This document shows positions 1 to 11,525 of a stretch of 64,000 nt of DNA, piece after piece; the first letter of the stretch is position 1; each line of letters starts with the position of its first letter. This DNA is from Brachycybe producta. Taxonomy: Eukaryota; Arthropoda; Diplopoda; Playtdesmida; Andrognathidae. The position numbers were made by a program, and so were the translations under genes. The DNA is taken from NCBI GenBank assembly GCA_036925085.1, contig JAUPFP010000085.1, positions 515,655-579,654 on the forward strand, written 5' to 3'. The notes beneath the pieces are model-generated. The model searched no databases. It worked only from the letters and a program-made list of their open reading frames with translations, and was not told the DNA's origin.

Positions 1-2527
1 CCTCCTGAGTTCATTTCGGTGCTTTTCAGGGCATCTGGAAGACTCTTTTCTTGTCATTTTTTGAAAATATTCATGGATTATTCTCTGGACCTCTTGGAAT
101 ATTTATATAACTTCAAAAATTAATTGTAAATGAACCAGACGAGCGGGAATGGAAATGTAGGATGCATCACATTGCAAGAGCAGCCTGGAATTCAGGGATG
201 TCTTCATTTCCTGTGTGCAATGCATGCTTCAAAAGTTACACCAGTTCAAATTGGGCATCATTGAAGTGTCTATGCTTGCTCATGAACTTGTAACTTTGAA
301 AATTCATTGCAAGTGAACCAGATGAGCGGGAATGGAAATGTTTGATTTGATGCATTCCCAGAAAAATCTGGAATGCAGAGATGTCTTCATTTCCAGTGTG
401 CAATGCACGCTTCAAAAGTTACACCAGTTCAATTTGGGCGTCATTGAAGTGTCTATGCTTGCTCATGGATCTGTAACTTTTCGAAAATTCATTGCAAGTG
501 AACCAGACGAGCGGGAATGGAAATGTTGGATGCATCACATTGCAAGAGCAGCCTGGAATTCAGGGATGTCTTCAATTCCTGTGTGCAATGCATGCTTCAA
601 AAGTTACACCAGTTCAATTTGGGCGTCATTGAAGTGTCTATGCTTGCTCATGGATCTGTAACTTTTCGAAAATTCATTGCAAGTGAACCAGACGAGCGGG
701 AATGGAAATGTTGGATGCATCACATTGCAAGAGCAGCCTGGAATTCAGGGATGTCTTCAATTCCTGTGTGCAATGCATGCTTCAAAAGTTACACCAGTTC
801 AATTTGGGCGTCATTGAAGTGTCTATGCTTGCTCATGGATCTGTAACTTTTCGAAAATTCATTGCAAGTGAACCAGACGAGCGGGAATGGAAATGTTGGA
901 TGCATCACATTGCAAGAGCAGCCTGGAATTCAGGGATGTCTTCATTTCCTATGTGCAATGCACGCTTCAAAAGTTACACCAGTTCAAAGTGGGCGTCATT
1001 GAAGTGTCTATGCTTGCTCATGGATCTGTAACTTCGAAAATTCATAGCAAGTGAACCAGATGAGCGGGAATGGAAATGTTTGATTTGATGCATTCCCAGA
1101 AAAATCTGGAATGCAGAGATGTCTTCATTTCCAGTGTGCAATGCACGCTTCAAAAGTTACACCAGTTCAATTTGGGCGTCATTGAAGTGTCTATGCTTGC
1201 TCATGGATCTGTAACTTTTCGAATATTCATTGCAAGTGAACCAGACGAGCGGGAATGGAAATGTTGGATGCATCACATTGCAAGAGCAGCCTGGAATTCA
1301 GGGATGTCTTCATTTCCTATGTGCAATGCACGCTTCAAAAGTTACACCAGTTCAAAGTGGGCGTCATTGAAGTGTCTATGCTTGCTCATGGATCTGTAAC
1401 TTTTCGAATATTCATTGCAAGTGAACCAGATGAGCGGGAATGGAAATTTTGGATTTGATGCATTCCCAGAAAAATCTGGAATGCAGAGATGTCTTCATTT
1501 CCAGTGTGCAATGCACGCTTCAAAAGTTACACCAGTTCAAATTGGGCATCATTGAAGTGTCTATGCTTGCTCATGAACCTGTAACTTTGAAAATTCATTG
1601 CAAGTGAACCAGATGAGCGGGAATGGAAATGTTTGATTTGATGCATTCCCAGAAAAATCTGGATTGCAGAGATGTCTTCATTTCCAGTGTGCAATGCACG
1701 CTTCAAAAGTTACACCAGTTCAAAGTGGGCGTCATTGAAGTGTCTATGCTTGCTCATGGATCTGTAACTTTTCGAAAATTCATTGCAAGTGAACCAGACG
1801 AGCGGGAATGGAAATGTAGGATGCATCACATTGCAAGAGCAGCCTGGAATTCAGGGATGTCTTCATTTCCTGTGTGCAATGCATGCTTCAAAAGTTACAC
1901 CAGTTCAATTTGGGCGTCATTGAAGTGTCTATGCTTGCTCATGGATCTGTAACTTTTCGAAAATTCATTGCAAGTGAACCAGACGAGCGGGAATGGAAAT
2001 GTTGGATGCATCACATTGCAAGAGCAGCCTGGAATGCAGAGATGTCTTCATTTCCAGTGTGCAATGCACGCTTCAAAAGTTACACCAGTTCAATTTGGGG
2101 GTCATTGAAGTGTCTATGCTTGCTCATGGATCTGTAACTTTTCGAAAATTCATTGCAAGTGAACCAGACGAGCGGGAATGGAAATGTTTGATTTGATGCA
2201 TTCCCAGAAACATCTGGAATGCAGAGATGTCTTCATTTCCAGTGTGCAATGCACGCTTCAAAAGTTACACCAGTTCAATTTGGGCGTCATTGAAGTGTCT
2301 ATGCTTGCTCATGGATCTGTAACTTTTCGAATATTCATTGCAAGTGAACCAGATGAGCGGGAATGGAAATGTTGGATGCATCACATTGCAAGAGCAGCCT
2401 GGAATTCAGGGATGTCTTCATTTCCTATGTGCAATGCACGCTTCAAAAGTTACACCAGTTCAAAGTGGGCGTCATTGAAGTGTCTATGCTTGCTCATGGA
2501 TCTGTAACTTCGAAAATTCATTGCAAG
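1..2527. repeat. Partial S2 (1-131) + 13 A/B monomers
   Basis: S2 haplotype a, cut by the window start. Monomer order is ABAAABABBAXBA. The adjacent A monomers near 531 and 716 share CTTCAATTCC. The tail from about 1560 resembles the 1623-bp HOR that follows, minus one monomer (offset 1440). Confidence 0.9.
1976..2160. repeat. Chimeric monomer X (A head, B body)
   Basis: The head is type A (GATGCATCACATTGC) but it continues as CCTGGAATGCAGAGATG with CCAGTGTGC, which is type B. The switch lies in the shared CTGGAAT. The same chimera recurs at 3416-3600, 5039-5223, 6662-6846 and 8285-8469, one per 1623-bp HOR copy. Confidence 0.85.
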
Positions 2528-2637
2528 TTGTTTACGGTTTTCATAGTCATCTGAAGTCTGTTGGGCCCTCCTGAGTTCATTTCAGTGCTTTTCAAGGCAT
2601 CTAGAAGACTTTCAGTTTTGGCCGTTTTCTGAAAAAT

Positions 2638-2659
2638 TTCCAAGAGTAGACTCTTGGAA
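2638..2659. repeat. Perfect inverted repeat inside S1 (exemplar)
   Basis: Arms TTCCAAGAGT and ACTCTTGGAA (10 bp, perfect) are separated by AG. It sits 110 bases after each S1 start in all S1-S2 blocks read, is absent from single-S blocks, and is broken in one copy near 59,500. Its role is unknown. Confidence 0.9.
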
Positions 2660-2666
2660 GAATTTC

Positions 2667-2700
2667 ATTTTTTGACAATTTTTACTTTTTTAAATTTATG
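2667..2700. other. AT-rich A/T-tract segment in S1 (exemplar)
   Basis: Runs of T and A separated by single G/C bases follow the inverted repeat in every S1. Tracts of this kind can bend DNA or disfavour nucleosomes; that effect is inference. Confidence 0.6.
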
Positions 2701-2830
2701 GGTTTTCATGGTCTTCTGAAATTTGTTGGGCCCTCCTGAGTTCATTTCGGTGCTTTTCAGGGCATCTGGAAGACTCTTTTCTTGTCATTTTTTGAAAATA
2801 TTCATGGATTATTCTCTGGACCTCTTGGAA

Positions 2831-2841
2831 TATTTATATAA
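2831..2841. promoter_or_regulatory. TATA-like element at the S2/A junction (exemplar)
   Basis: TATTTATATAA ends 21 bp before the end of S2, just upstream of the first A monomer, and is present in every S2 or single S. It could act as a TATA box for satellite transcription, but the whole unit is AT-rich, so this is weak evidence. Confidence 0.25.
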
Positions 2842-3084
2842 CTTCAAAAATTAATTGTAAATGAACCAGACGAGCGGGAATGGAAATGTAGGATGCATCA
2901 CATTGCAAGAGCAGCCTGGAATTCAGGGATGTCTTCATTTCCTGTGTGCAATGCATGCTTCAAAAGTTACACCAGTTCAAATTGGGCATCATTGAAGTGT
3001 CTATGCTTGCTCATGAACTTGTAACTTTGAAAATTCATTGCAAGTGAACCAGATGAGCGGGAATGGAAATGTTTGATTTGATGC

Positions 3085-3105
3085 ATTCCCAGAAAAATCT
3101 GGAAT
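3085..3105. repeat. Small hairpin in the type B head (exemplar)
   Basis: CCAGA and TCTGG pair across a 4-base A loop. ATT and AAT extend the stem past a single bulged C. Recurrent variants in this spot fall in the loop (AACA near 3646; TAAA near 51,333), leaving the stem intact. Confidence 0.6.
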
Positions 3106-4150
3106 GCAGAGATGTCTTCATTTCCAGTGTGCAATGCACGCTTCAAAAGTTACACCAGTTCAAAGTGGGCGTCATTGAAGTGTCTATGCTTGCTCATGGA
3201 TCTGTAACTTTTCGAAAATTCATTGCAAGTGAACCAGACGAGCGGGAATGGAAATGTAGGATGCATCACATTGCAAGAGCAGCCTGGAATTCAGGGATGT
3301 CTTCATTTCCTGTGTGCAATGCATGCTTCAAAAGTTACACCAGTTCAATTTGGGCGTCATTGAAGTGTCTATGCTTGCTCATGGATCTGTAACTTTTCGA
3401 AAATTCATTGCAAGTGAACCAGACGAGCGGGAATGGAAATGTTGGATGCATCACATTGCAAGAGCAGCCTGGAATGCAGAGATGTCTTCATTTCCAGTGT
3501 GCAATGCACGCTTCAAAAGTTACACCAGTTCAATTTGGGGGTCATTGAAGTGTCTATGCTTGCTCATGGATCTGTAACTTTTCGAAAATTCATTGCAAGT
3601 GAATCAGACGAGCGGGAATGGAAATGTTTGATTTGATGCATTCCCAGAAACATCTGGAATGCAGAGATGTCTTCATTTCCAGTGTGCAATGCACGCTTCA
3701 AAAGTTACACCAGTTCAATTTGGGCGTCATTGAAGTGTCTATGCTTGCTCATGAACTTGTAACTTCGAAAATTCATAGCAAGTGAACCAGATGAGCGGGA
3801 ATGGAAATTTTGGATTTGATGCATTCCCAGAAAAATCTGGAATGCAGAGATGTCTTCATTTCCAGTGTGCAATGCACGCTTCAAAAGTTACACCAGTTCA
3901 ATTTGGGCGTCATTGAAGTGTCTATGCTTGCTCATGGATCTGTAACTTTTCGAATATTCATTGCAAGTGAACCAGATGAGCGGGAATGGAAATGTTGGAT
4001 GCATCACATTGCAAGAGCAGCCTGGAATTCAGGGATGTCTTCATTTCCTATGTGCAATGCACGCTTCAAAAGTTACACCAGTTCAAAGTGAGCGTCATTG
4101 AAGTGTCTATGCTTGCTCATGGATCTGTAACTTCGAAAATTCATTGCAAG

Positions 4151-5773
4151 TTGTTTACGGTTTTCATAGTCATCTGAAGTCTGTTGGGCCCTCCTGAGTT
4201 CATTTCAGTGCTTTTCAAGGCATCTAGAAGACTTTCAGTTTTGGCCGTTTTCTGAAAAATTTCCAAGAGTAGACTCTTGGAAGAATTTCATTTTTTGACA
4301 ATTTTTACTTTTTTAAATTTATGGGTTTTCATGGTCTTCTGAAATTTGTTGGGCCCTCCTGAGTTCATTTCGGTGCTTTTCAGGGCATCTGGAAGACTCT
4401 TTTCTTGTCATTTTTTGAAAATATTCATGGATTATTCTCTGGACCTCTTGGAATATTTATATAACTTCAAAAATTAATTGTAAATGAACCAGACGAGCGG
4501 GAATGGAAATGTAGGATGCATCACATTGCAAGAGCAGCCTGGAATTCAGGGATGTCTTCATTTCCTGTGTGCAATGCATGCTTCAAAAGTTACACCAGTT
4601 CAAATTGGGCATCATTGAAGTGTCTATGCTTGCTCATGAACTTGTAACTTTGAAAATTCATTGCAAGTGAACCAGATGAGCGGGAATGGAAATGTTTGAT
4701 TTGATGCATTCCCAGAAAAATCTGGAATGCAGAGATGTCTTCATTTCCAGTGTGCAATGCACGCTTCAAAAGTTACACCAGTTCAAAGTGGGCGTCATTG
4801 AAGTGTCTATGCTTGCTCATGGATCTGTAACTTTTCGAAAATTCATTGCAAGTGAACCAGACGAGCGGGAATGGAAATGTAGGATGCATCACATTGCAAG
4901 AGCAGCCTGGAATTCAGGGATGTCTTCATTTCCTGTGTGCAATGCATGCTTCAAAAGTTACACCAGTTCAATTTGGGCGTCATTGAAGTGTCTATGCTTG
5001 CTCATGGATCTGTAACTTTTCGAAAATTCATTGCAAGTGAACCAGACGAGCGGGAATGGAAATGTTGGATGCATCACATTGCAAGAGCAGCCTGGAATGC
5101 AGAGATGTCTTCATTTCCAGTGTGCAATGCACGCTTCAAAAGTTACACCAGTTCAATTTGGGGGTCATTGAAGTGTCTATGCTTGCTCATGGATCTGTAA
5201 CTTTTCGAAAATTCATTGCAAGTGAATCAGACGAGCGGGAATGGAAATGTTTGATTTGATGCATTCCCAGAAACATCTGGAATGCAGAGATGTCTTCATT
5301 TCCAGTGTGCAATGCACGCTTCAAAAGTTACACCAGTTCAATTTGGGCGTCATTGAAGTGTCTATGCTTGCTCATGAACTTGTAACTTCGAAAATTCATA
5401 GCAAGTGAACCAGATGAGCGGGAATGGAAATTTTGGATTTGATGCATTCCCAGAAAAATCTGGAATGCAGAGATGTCTTCATTTCCAGTGTGCAATGCAC
5501 GCTTCAAAAGTTACACCAGTTCAATTTGGGCGTCATTGAAGTGTCTATGCTTGCTCATGGATCTGTAACTTTTCGAATATTCATTGCAAGTGAACCAGAT
5601 GAGCGGGAATGGAAATGTTGGATGCATCACATTGCAAGAGCAGCCTGGAATTCAGGGATGTCTTCATTTCCTATGTGCAATGCACGCTTCAAAAGTTACA
5701 CCAGTTCAAAGTGGGCGTCATTGAAGTGTCTATGCTTGCTCATGGATCTGTAACTTCGAAAATTCATTGCAAG
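4151..5773. repeat. 1623-bp HOR copy 2
   Basis: S pair ends at 4485, haplotype a; order ABAXBBA. The last A keeps GTGGGCGTC, unlike copies 1 and 3. Confidence 0.93.
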
Positions 5774-7396
5774 TTGTTTACGGTTTTCATAGTCATCTGA
5801 AGTCTGTTGGGCCCTCCTGAGTTCATTTCAGTGCTTTTCAAGGCATCTAGAAGACTTTCAGTTTTGGCCGTTTTCTGAAAAATTTCCAAGAGTAGACTCT
5901 TGGAAGAATTTCATTTTTTGACAATTTTTACTTTTTTAAATTTATGGGTTTTCATGGTCTTCTGAAATTTGTTGGGCCCTCCTGAGTTCATTTCGGTGCT
6001 TTTCAGGGCATCTGGAAGACTCTTTTCTTGTCATTTTTTGAAAATATTCATGGATTATTCTCTGGACCTCTTGGAATATTTATATAACTTCAAAAATTAA
6101 TTGTAAATGAACCAGACGAGCGGGAATGGAAATGTAGGATGCATCACATTGCAAGAGCAGCCTGGAATTCAGGGATGTCTTCATTTCCTGTGTGCAATGC
6201 ATGCTTCAAAAGTTACACCAGTTCAAATTGGGCATCATTGAAGTGTCTATGCTTGCTCATGAACTTGTAACTTTGAAAATTCATTGCAAGTGAACCAGAT
6301 GAGCGGGAATGGAAATGTTTGATTTGATGCATTCCCAGAAAAATCTGGAATGCAGAGATGTCTTCATTTCCAGTGTGCAATGCACGCTTCAAAAGTTACA
6401 CCAGTTCAAAGTGGGCGTCATTGAAGTGTCTATGCTTGCTCATGGATCTGTAACTTTTCGAAAATTCATTGCAAGTGAACCAGACGAGCGGGAATGGAAA
6501 TGTAGGATGCATCACATTGCAAGAGCAGCCTGGAATTCAGGGATGTCTTCATTTCCTGTGTGCAATGCATGCTTCAAAAGTTACACCAGTTCAATTTGGG
6601 CGTCATTGAAGTGTCTATGCTTGCTCATGGATCTGTAACTTTTCGAAAATTCATTGCAAGTGAACCAGACGAGCGGGAATGGAAATGTTGGATGCATCAC
6701 ATTGCAAGAGCAGCCTGGAATGCAGAGATGTCTTCATTTCCAGTGTGCAATGCACGCTTCAAAAGTTACACCAGTTCAATTTGGGGGTCATTGAAGTGTC
6801 TATGCTTGCTCATGGATCTGTAACTTTTCGAAAATTCATTGCAAGTGAATCAGACGAGCGGGAATGGAAATGTTTGATTTGATGCATTCCCAGAAACATC
6901 TGGAATGCAGAGATGTCTTCATTTCCAGTGTGCAATGCACGCTTCAAAAGTTACACCAGTTCAATTTGGGCGTCATTGAAGTGTCTATGCTTGCTCATGA
7001 ACTTGTAACTTCGAAAATTCATAGCAAGTGAACCAGATGAGCGGGAATGGAAATTTTGGATTTGATGCATTCCCAGAAAAATCTGGAATGCAGAGATGTC
7101 TTCATTTCCAGTGTGCAATGCACGCTTCAAAAGTTACACCAGTTCAATTTGGGCGTCATTGAAGTGTCTATGCTTGCTCATGGATCTGTAACTTTTCGAA
7201 TATTCATTGCAAGTGAACCAGATGAGCGGGAATGGAAATGTTGGATGCATCACATTGCAAGAGCAGCCTGGAATTCAGGGATGTCTTCATTTCCTATGTG
7301 CAATGCACGCTTCAAAAGTTACACCAGTTCAAAGTGAGCGTCATTGAAGTGTCTATGCTTGCTCATGGATCTGTAACTTCGAAAATTCATTGCAAG
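5774..7396. repeat. 1623-bp HOR copy 3
   Basis: S pair ends at 6108, haplotype a; order ABAXBBA. Carries the GTGAGCGTC variant (A at 7337), matching copy 1 at exactly 3246 bp. Confidence 0.93.
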
Positions 7397-9019
7397 TTGT
7401 TTACGGTTTTCATAGTCATCTGAAGTCTGTTGGGCCCTCCTGAGTTCATTTCAGTGCTTTTCAAGGCATCTAGAAGACTTTCAGTTTTGGCCGTTTTCTG
7501 AAAAATTTCCAAGAGTAGACTCTTGGAAGAATTTCATTTTTTGACAATTTTTACTTTTTTAAATTTATGGGTTTTCATGGTCTTCTGAAATTTGTTGGGC
7601 CCTCCTGAGTTCATTTCGGTGCTTTTCAGGGCATCTGGAAGACTCTTTTCTTGTCATTTTTTGAAAATATTCATGGATTATTCTCTGGACCTCTTGGAAT
7701 ATTTATATAACTTCAAAAATTAATTGTAAATGAACCAGACGAGCGGGAATGGAAATGTAGGATGCATCACATTGCAAGAGCAGCCTGGAATTCAGGGATG
7801 TCTTCATTTCCTGTGTGCAATGCATGCTTCAAAAGTTACACCAGTTCAAATTGGGCATCATTGAAGTGTCTATGCTTGCTCATGAACTTGTAACTTTGAA
7901 AATTCATTGCAAGTGAACCAGATGAGCGGGAATGGAAATGTTTGATTTGATGCATTCCCAGAAAAATCTGGAATGCAGAGATGTCTTCATTTCCAGTGTG
8001 CAATGCACGCTTCAAAAGTTACACCAGTTCAAAGTGGGCGTCATTGAAGTGTCTATGCTTGCTCATGGATCTGTAACTTTTCGAAAATTCATTGCAAGTG
8101 AACCAGACGAGCGGGAATGGAAATGTAGGATGCATCACATTGCAAGAGCAGCCTGGAATTCAGGGATGTCTTCATTTCCTGTGTGCAATGCATGCTTCAA
8201 AAGTTACACCAGTTCAATTTGGGCGTCATTGAAGTGTCTATGCTTGCTCATGGATCTGTAACTTTTCGAAAATTCATTGCAAGTGAACCAGACGAGCGGG
8301 AATGGAAATGTTGGATGCATCACATTGCAAGAGCAGCCTGGAATGCAGAGATGTCTTCATTTCCAGTGTGCAATGCACGCTTCAAAAGTTACACCAGTTC
8401 AATTTGGGGGTCATTGAAGTGTCTATGCTTGCTCATGGATCTGTAACTTTTCGAAAATTCATTGCAAGTGAATCAGACGAGCGGGAATGGAAATGTTTGA
8501 TTTGATGCATTCCCAGAAACATCTGGAATGCAGAGATGTCTTCATTTCCAGTGTGCAATGCACGCTTCAAAAGTTACACCAGTTCAATTTGGGCGTCATT
8601 GAAGTGTCTATGCTTGCTCATGAACTTGTAACTTCGAAAATTCATAGCAAGTGAACCAGATGAGCGGGAATGGAAATTTTGGATTTGATGCATTCCCAGA
8701 AAAATCTGGAATGCAGAGATGTCTTCATTTCCAGTGTGCAATGCACGCTTCAAAAGTTACACCAGTTCAATTTGGGCGTCATTGAAGTGTCTATGCTTGC
8801 TCATGGATCTGTAACTTTTCGAATATTCATTGCAAGTGAACCAGATGAGCGGGAATGGAAATGTTGGATGCATCACATTGCAAGAGCAGCCTGGAATTCA
8901 GGGATGTCTTCATTTCCTATGTGCAATGCACGCTTCAAAAGTTACACCAGTTCAAAGTGGGCGTCATTGAAGTGTCTATGCTTGCTCATGGATCTGTAAC
9001 TTCGAAAATTCATTGCAAG
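7397..9019. repeat. 1623-bp HOR copy 4
   Basis: S pair ends at 7731, haplotype a; order ABAXBBA. Carries GTGGGCGTC like copy 2. The array then leaves this HOR. Confidence 0.93.
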
Positions 9020-10640
9020 TTGTTTACGGTTTTCATAGTCATCTGAAGTCTGTTGGGCCCTCCTGAGTTCATTTCAGTGCTTTTCAAGGCATCTAGAAGA
9101 CTTTCAGTTTTGGCCGTTTTCTGAAAAATTTCCAAGAGTAGACTCTTGGAAGAATTTCATTTTTTGACAATTTTTACTTTTTTAAATTTATGGGTTTTCA
9201 TGGTCTTCTGAAATTTGTTGGGCCCTCCTGAGTTCATTTCGGTGCTTTTCAGGGCATCTGGAAGACTCTTTTCTTGTCATTTTTTGAAAATATTCATGGA
9301 TTATTCTCTGGACCTCTTGGAATATTTATATAACTTCAAAAATTAATTGTAAATGAACCAGACGAGCGGGAATGGAAATGTAGGATGCATCACATTGCAA
9401 GAGCAGCCTGGAATTCAGGGATGTCTTCATTTCCTGTGTGCAATGCATGCTTCAAAAGTTACACCAGTTCAAATTGGGCATCATTGAAGTGTCTATGCTT
9501 GCTCATGAACTTGTAACTTTGAAAATTCATTGCAAGTGAACCAGATGAGCGGGAATGGAAATGTTTGATTTGATGCATTCCCAGAAAAATCTGGAATGCA
9601 GAGATGTCTTCATTTCCAGTGTGCAATGCACGCTTCAAAAGTTACACCAGTTCAATTTGGGCGTCATTGAAGTGTCTATGCTTGCTCATGGATCTGTAAC
9701 TTTTCGAAAATTCATTGCAAGTGAACCAGACGAGCGGGAATGGAAATGTTGGATGCATCACATTGCAAGAGCAGCCTGGAATTCAGGGATGTCTTCATTT
9801 CCTATGTGCAATGCACGCTTCAAAAGTTACACCAGTTCAAAGTGGGCGTCATTGAAGTGTCTATGCTTGCTCATGGATCTGTAACTTCGAAAATTCATAG
9901 CAAGTGAACCAGATGAGCGGGAATGGAAATTTTGGATTTGATGCATTCCCAGAAAAATCTGGAATGCAGAGATGTCTTCATTTCCAGTGTGCAATGCACG
10001 CTTCAAAAGTTACACCAGTTCAATTTGGGCGTCATTGAAGTGTCTATGCTTGCTCATGGATCTGTAACTTTTCGAAAATTCATTGCAAGTGAACCAGACG
10101 AGCGGGAATGGAAATGTTGGATGCATCACATTGCAAGAGCAGCCTGGAATTCAGGGATGTCTTCATTTCCTGTGTGCAATACACGCTTCAAACGTTACAC
10201 CAGTTCAAAGTGGGCATCATTGAAGTGTCTATGCTTGCTCATGAACCTGTAACTTTGAAAATTCATTGCAAGTGAACCAGATGAGCGGGAATGGAAATGT
10301 TTGATTTGATGCATTCCCAGAAAAATCTGGAATGCAGAGATGTCTTCATTTCCAGTGTGCAATGCACGCTTCAAAAGTTACACCAGTTCAATTTGGGCGT
10401 CATTGAAGTGTCTATGCTTGCTCATGGATCTGTAACTTTTCGAAAATTCATTGCAAGTGAACCAGACGAGCGGGAATGGAAATGTTGGATGCATCACATT
10501 GCAAGAGCAGCCTGGAATTCAGGGATGTCTTCATTTCCTATGTGCAATGCACGCTTCAAAAGTTACACCAGTTCAAAGTGGGCGTCATTGAAGTGTCTAT
10601 GCTTGCTCATGGATCTGTAACTTCGAAAATTCATTGCAAG
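9020..10640. repeat. S1-S2 + 7 monomers, 1621 bp (altered HOR)
   Basis: S pair ends at 9354, haplotype a. Seven monomers again, but in strict ABABABA order without the chimera. The fifth has CAATACACGCTTCAAACG near 10,178, a variant that recurs after the b-type S blocks at 15.6-21 kb. Confidence 0.9.
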
Positions 10641-11525
10641 TTGTTTACGGTTTTCATAGTCATCTGAAGTCTGTTGGGCCCTCCTGAGTTCATTTCAGTG
10701 CTTTTCAAGGCATCTAGAAGACTTTCAGTTTTGGCCGTTTTCTGAAAAATTTCCAAGAGTAGACTCTTGGAAGAATTTCATTTTTTGACAATTTTTACTT
10801 TTTTAAATTTATGGGTTTTCATGGTCTTCTGAAATTTGTTGGGCCCTCCTGAGTTCATTTCGGTGCTTTTCAGGGCATCTGGAAGACTCTTTTCTTGTCA
10901 TTTTTTGAAAATATTCATGGATTATTCTCTGGACCTCTTGGAATATTTATATAACTTCAAAAATTAATTGTAAATGAACCAGACGAGCGGGAATGGAAAT
11001 GTAGGATGCATCACATTGCAAGAGCAGCCTGGAATTCAGGGATGTCTTCATTTCCTGTGTGCAATGCATGCTTCAAAAGTTACACCAGTTCAAATTGGGC
11101 ATCATTGAAGTGTCTATGCTTGCTCATGAACTTGTAACTTTGAAAATTCATTGCAAGTGAACCAGATGAGCGGGAATGGAAAAGTTTGATTTGATGCATT
11201 CCCAGAAAAATCTGGAATGCAGAGATGTCTTCATTTCCAGTGTGCAATGCACGCTTCAAAAGTTACACCAGTTCAATTTGGGCGTCATTGAAGTGTCTAT
11301 GCTTGCTCATGGATCTGTAACTTTTCGAAAATTCATTGCAAGTGAACCAGACGAGCGGGAATGGAAATGTTGGATGCATCACATTGCAAGAGCAGCCTGG
11401 AATTCAGGGATGTCTTCATTTCCTATGTGCAATGCACGCTTCAAAAGTTACACCAGTTCAAAGTGGGCGTCATTGAAGTGTCTATGCTTGCTCATGGATC
11501 TGTAACTTCGAAAATTCATTGCAAG
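10641..11525. repeat. 885-bp HOR: S1-S2 + ABA
   Basis: S pair ends at 10,975, haplotype a. The B monomer has GGAAAAGTTTG (T to A at 11,183), repeated exactly 885 bp later at 12,068, so this unit was tandemly copied into the next. Confidence 0.92.

Larger units (their letters stand above)
2528..2862. repeat. S1-S2 block, exemplar (335 bp)
   Basis: Two related units lie in tandem. TTGGGCCCTCCTGAG recurs at 2561 and 2726, a 165-bp period. S1 has CATCTAGAAGAC (XbaI), a perfect inverted repeat and an AT-rich tract. S2 has CATCTGGAAGAC and a TATTTATATAA tract. The last 23 bp of S2 resemble the tail of A/B monomers. Both units carry GGGCCC (ApaI). Confidence 0.93.
2528..4150. repeat. 1623-bp HOR copy 1: S1-S2 + 7 monomers
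   Basis: S pair ends at 2862, haplotype a. Monomers are ABAXBBA. The last A carries GTGAGCGTC (A at 4091) where copies 2 and 4 have GTGGGCGTC. GAATCAGACG near 3602 marks all four copies. Confidence 0.93.

Noticed and set aside
132-150. CENP-B box in GACGAGCGGGAA
   Set aside because: It shares the CGGG core, but the TTCG and the A three bases before CGGG are missing on this strand, and the reverse complement also fails.
332-661. 109-codon reading frame starting MEMFDLMHSQ and its many copies
   Set aside because: It runs across two satellite monomers, overlaps a similar frame in another register, and recurs with every dimer. No domain, start context or codon bias supports a gene.
2638-2700. 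Rho-independent terminator (inverted repeat followed by T runs)
   Set aside because: The stem is AT-rich with a 2-base loop, the T run is not directly adjacent, and the array is clearly eukaryotic satellite DNA.
2528-2862. S block as a transposon insertion
   Set aside because: There are no terminal inverted repeats, no coding sequence and no short target-site duplication. It is itself two tandem 165-170 bp units.
3050-3075. Hammerhead ribozyme core (CAGATGAG...GAAA)
   Set aside because: The invariant CTGATGA reads CAGATGA in every copy and no stem II follows, so a self-cleaving ribozyme is not supported.
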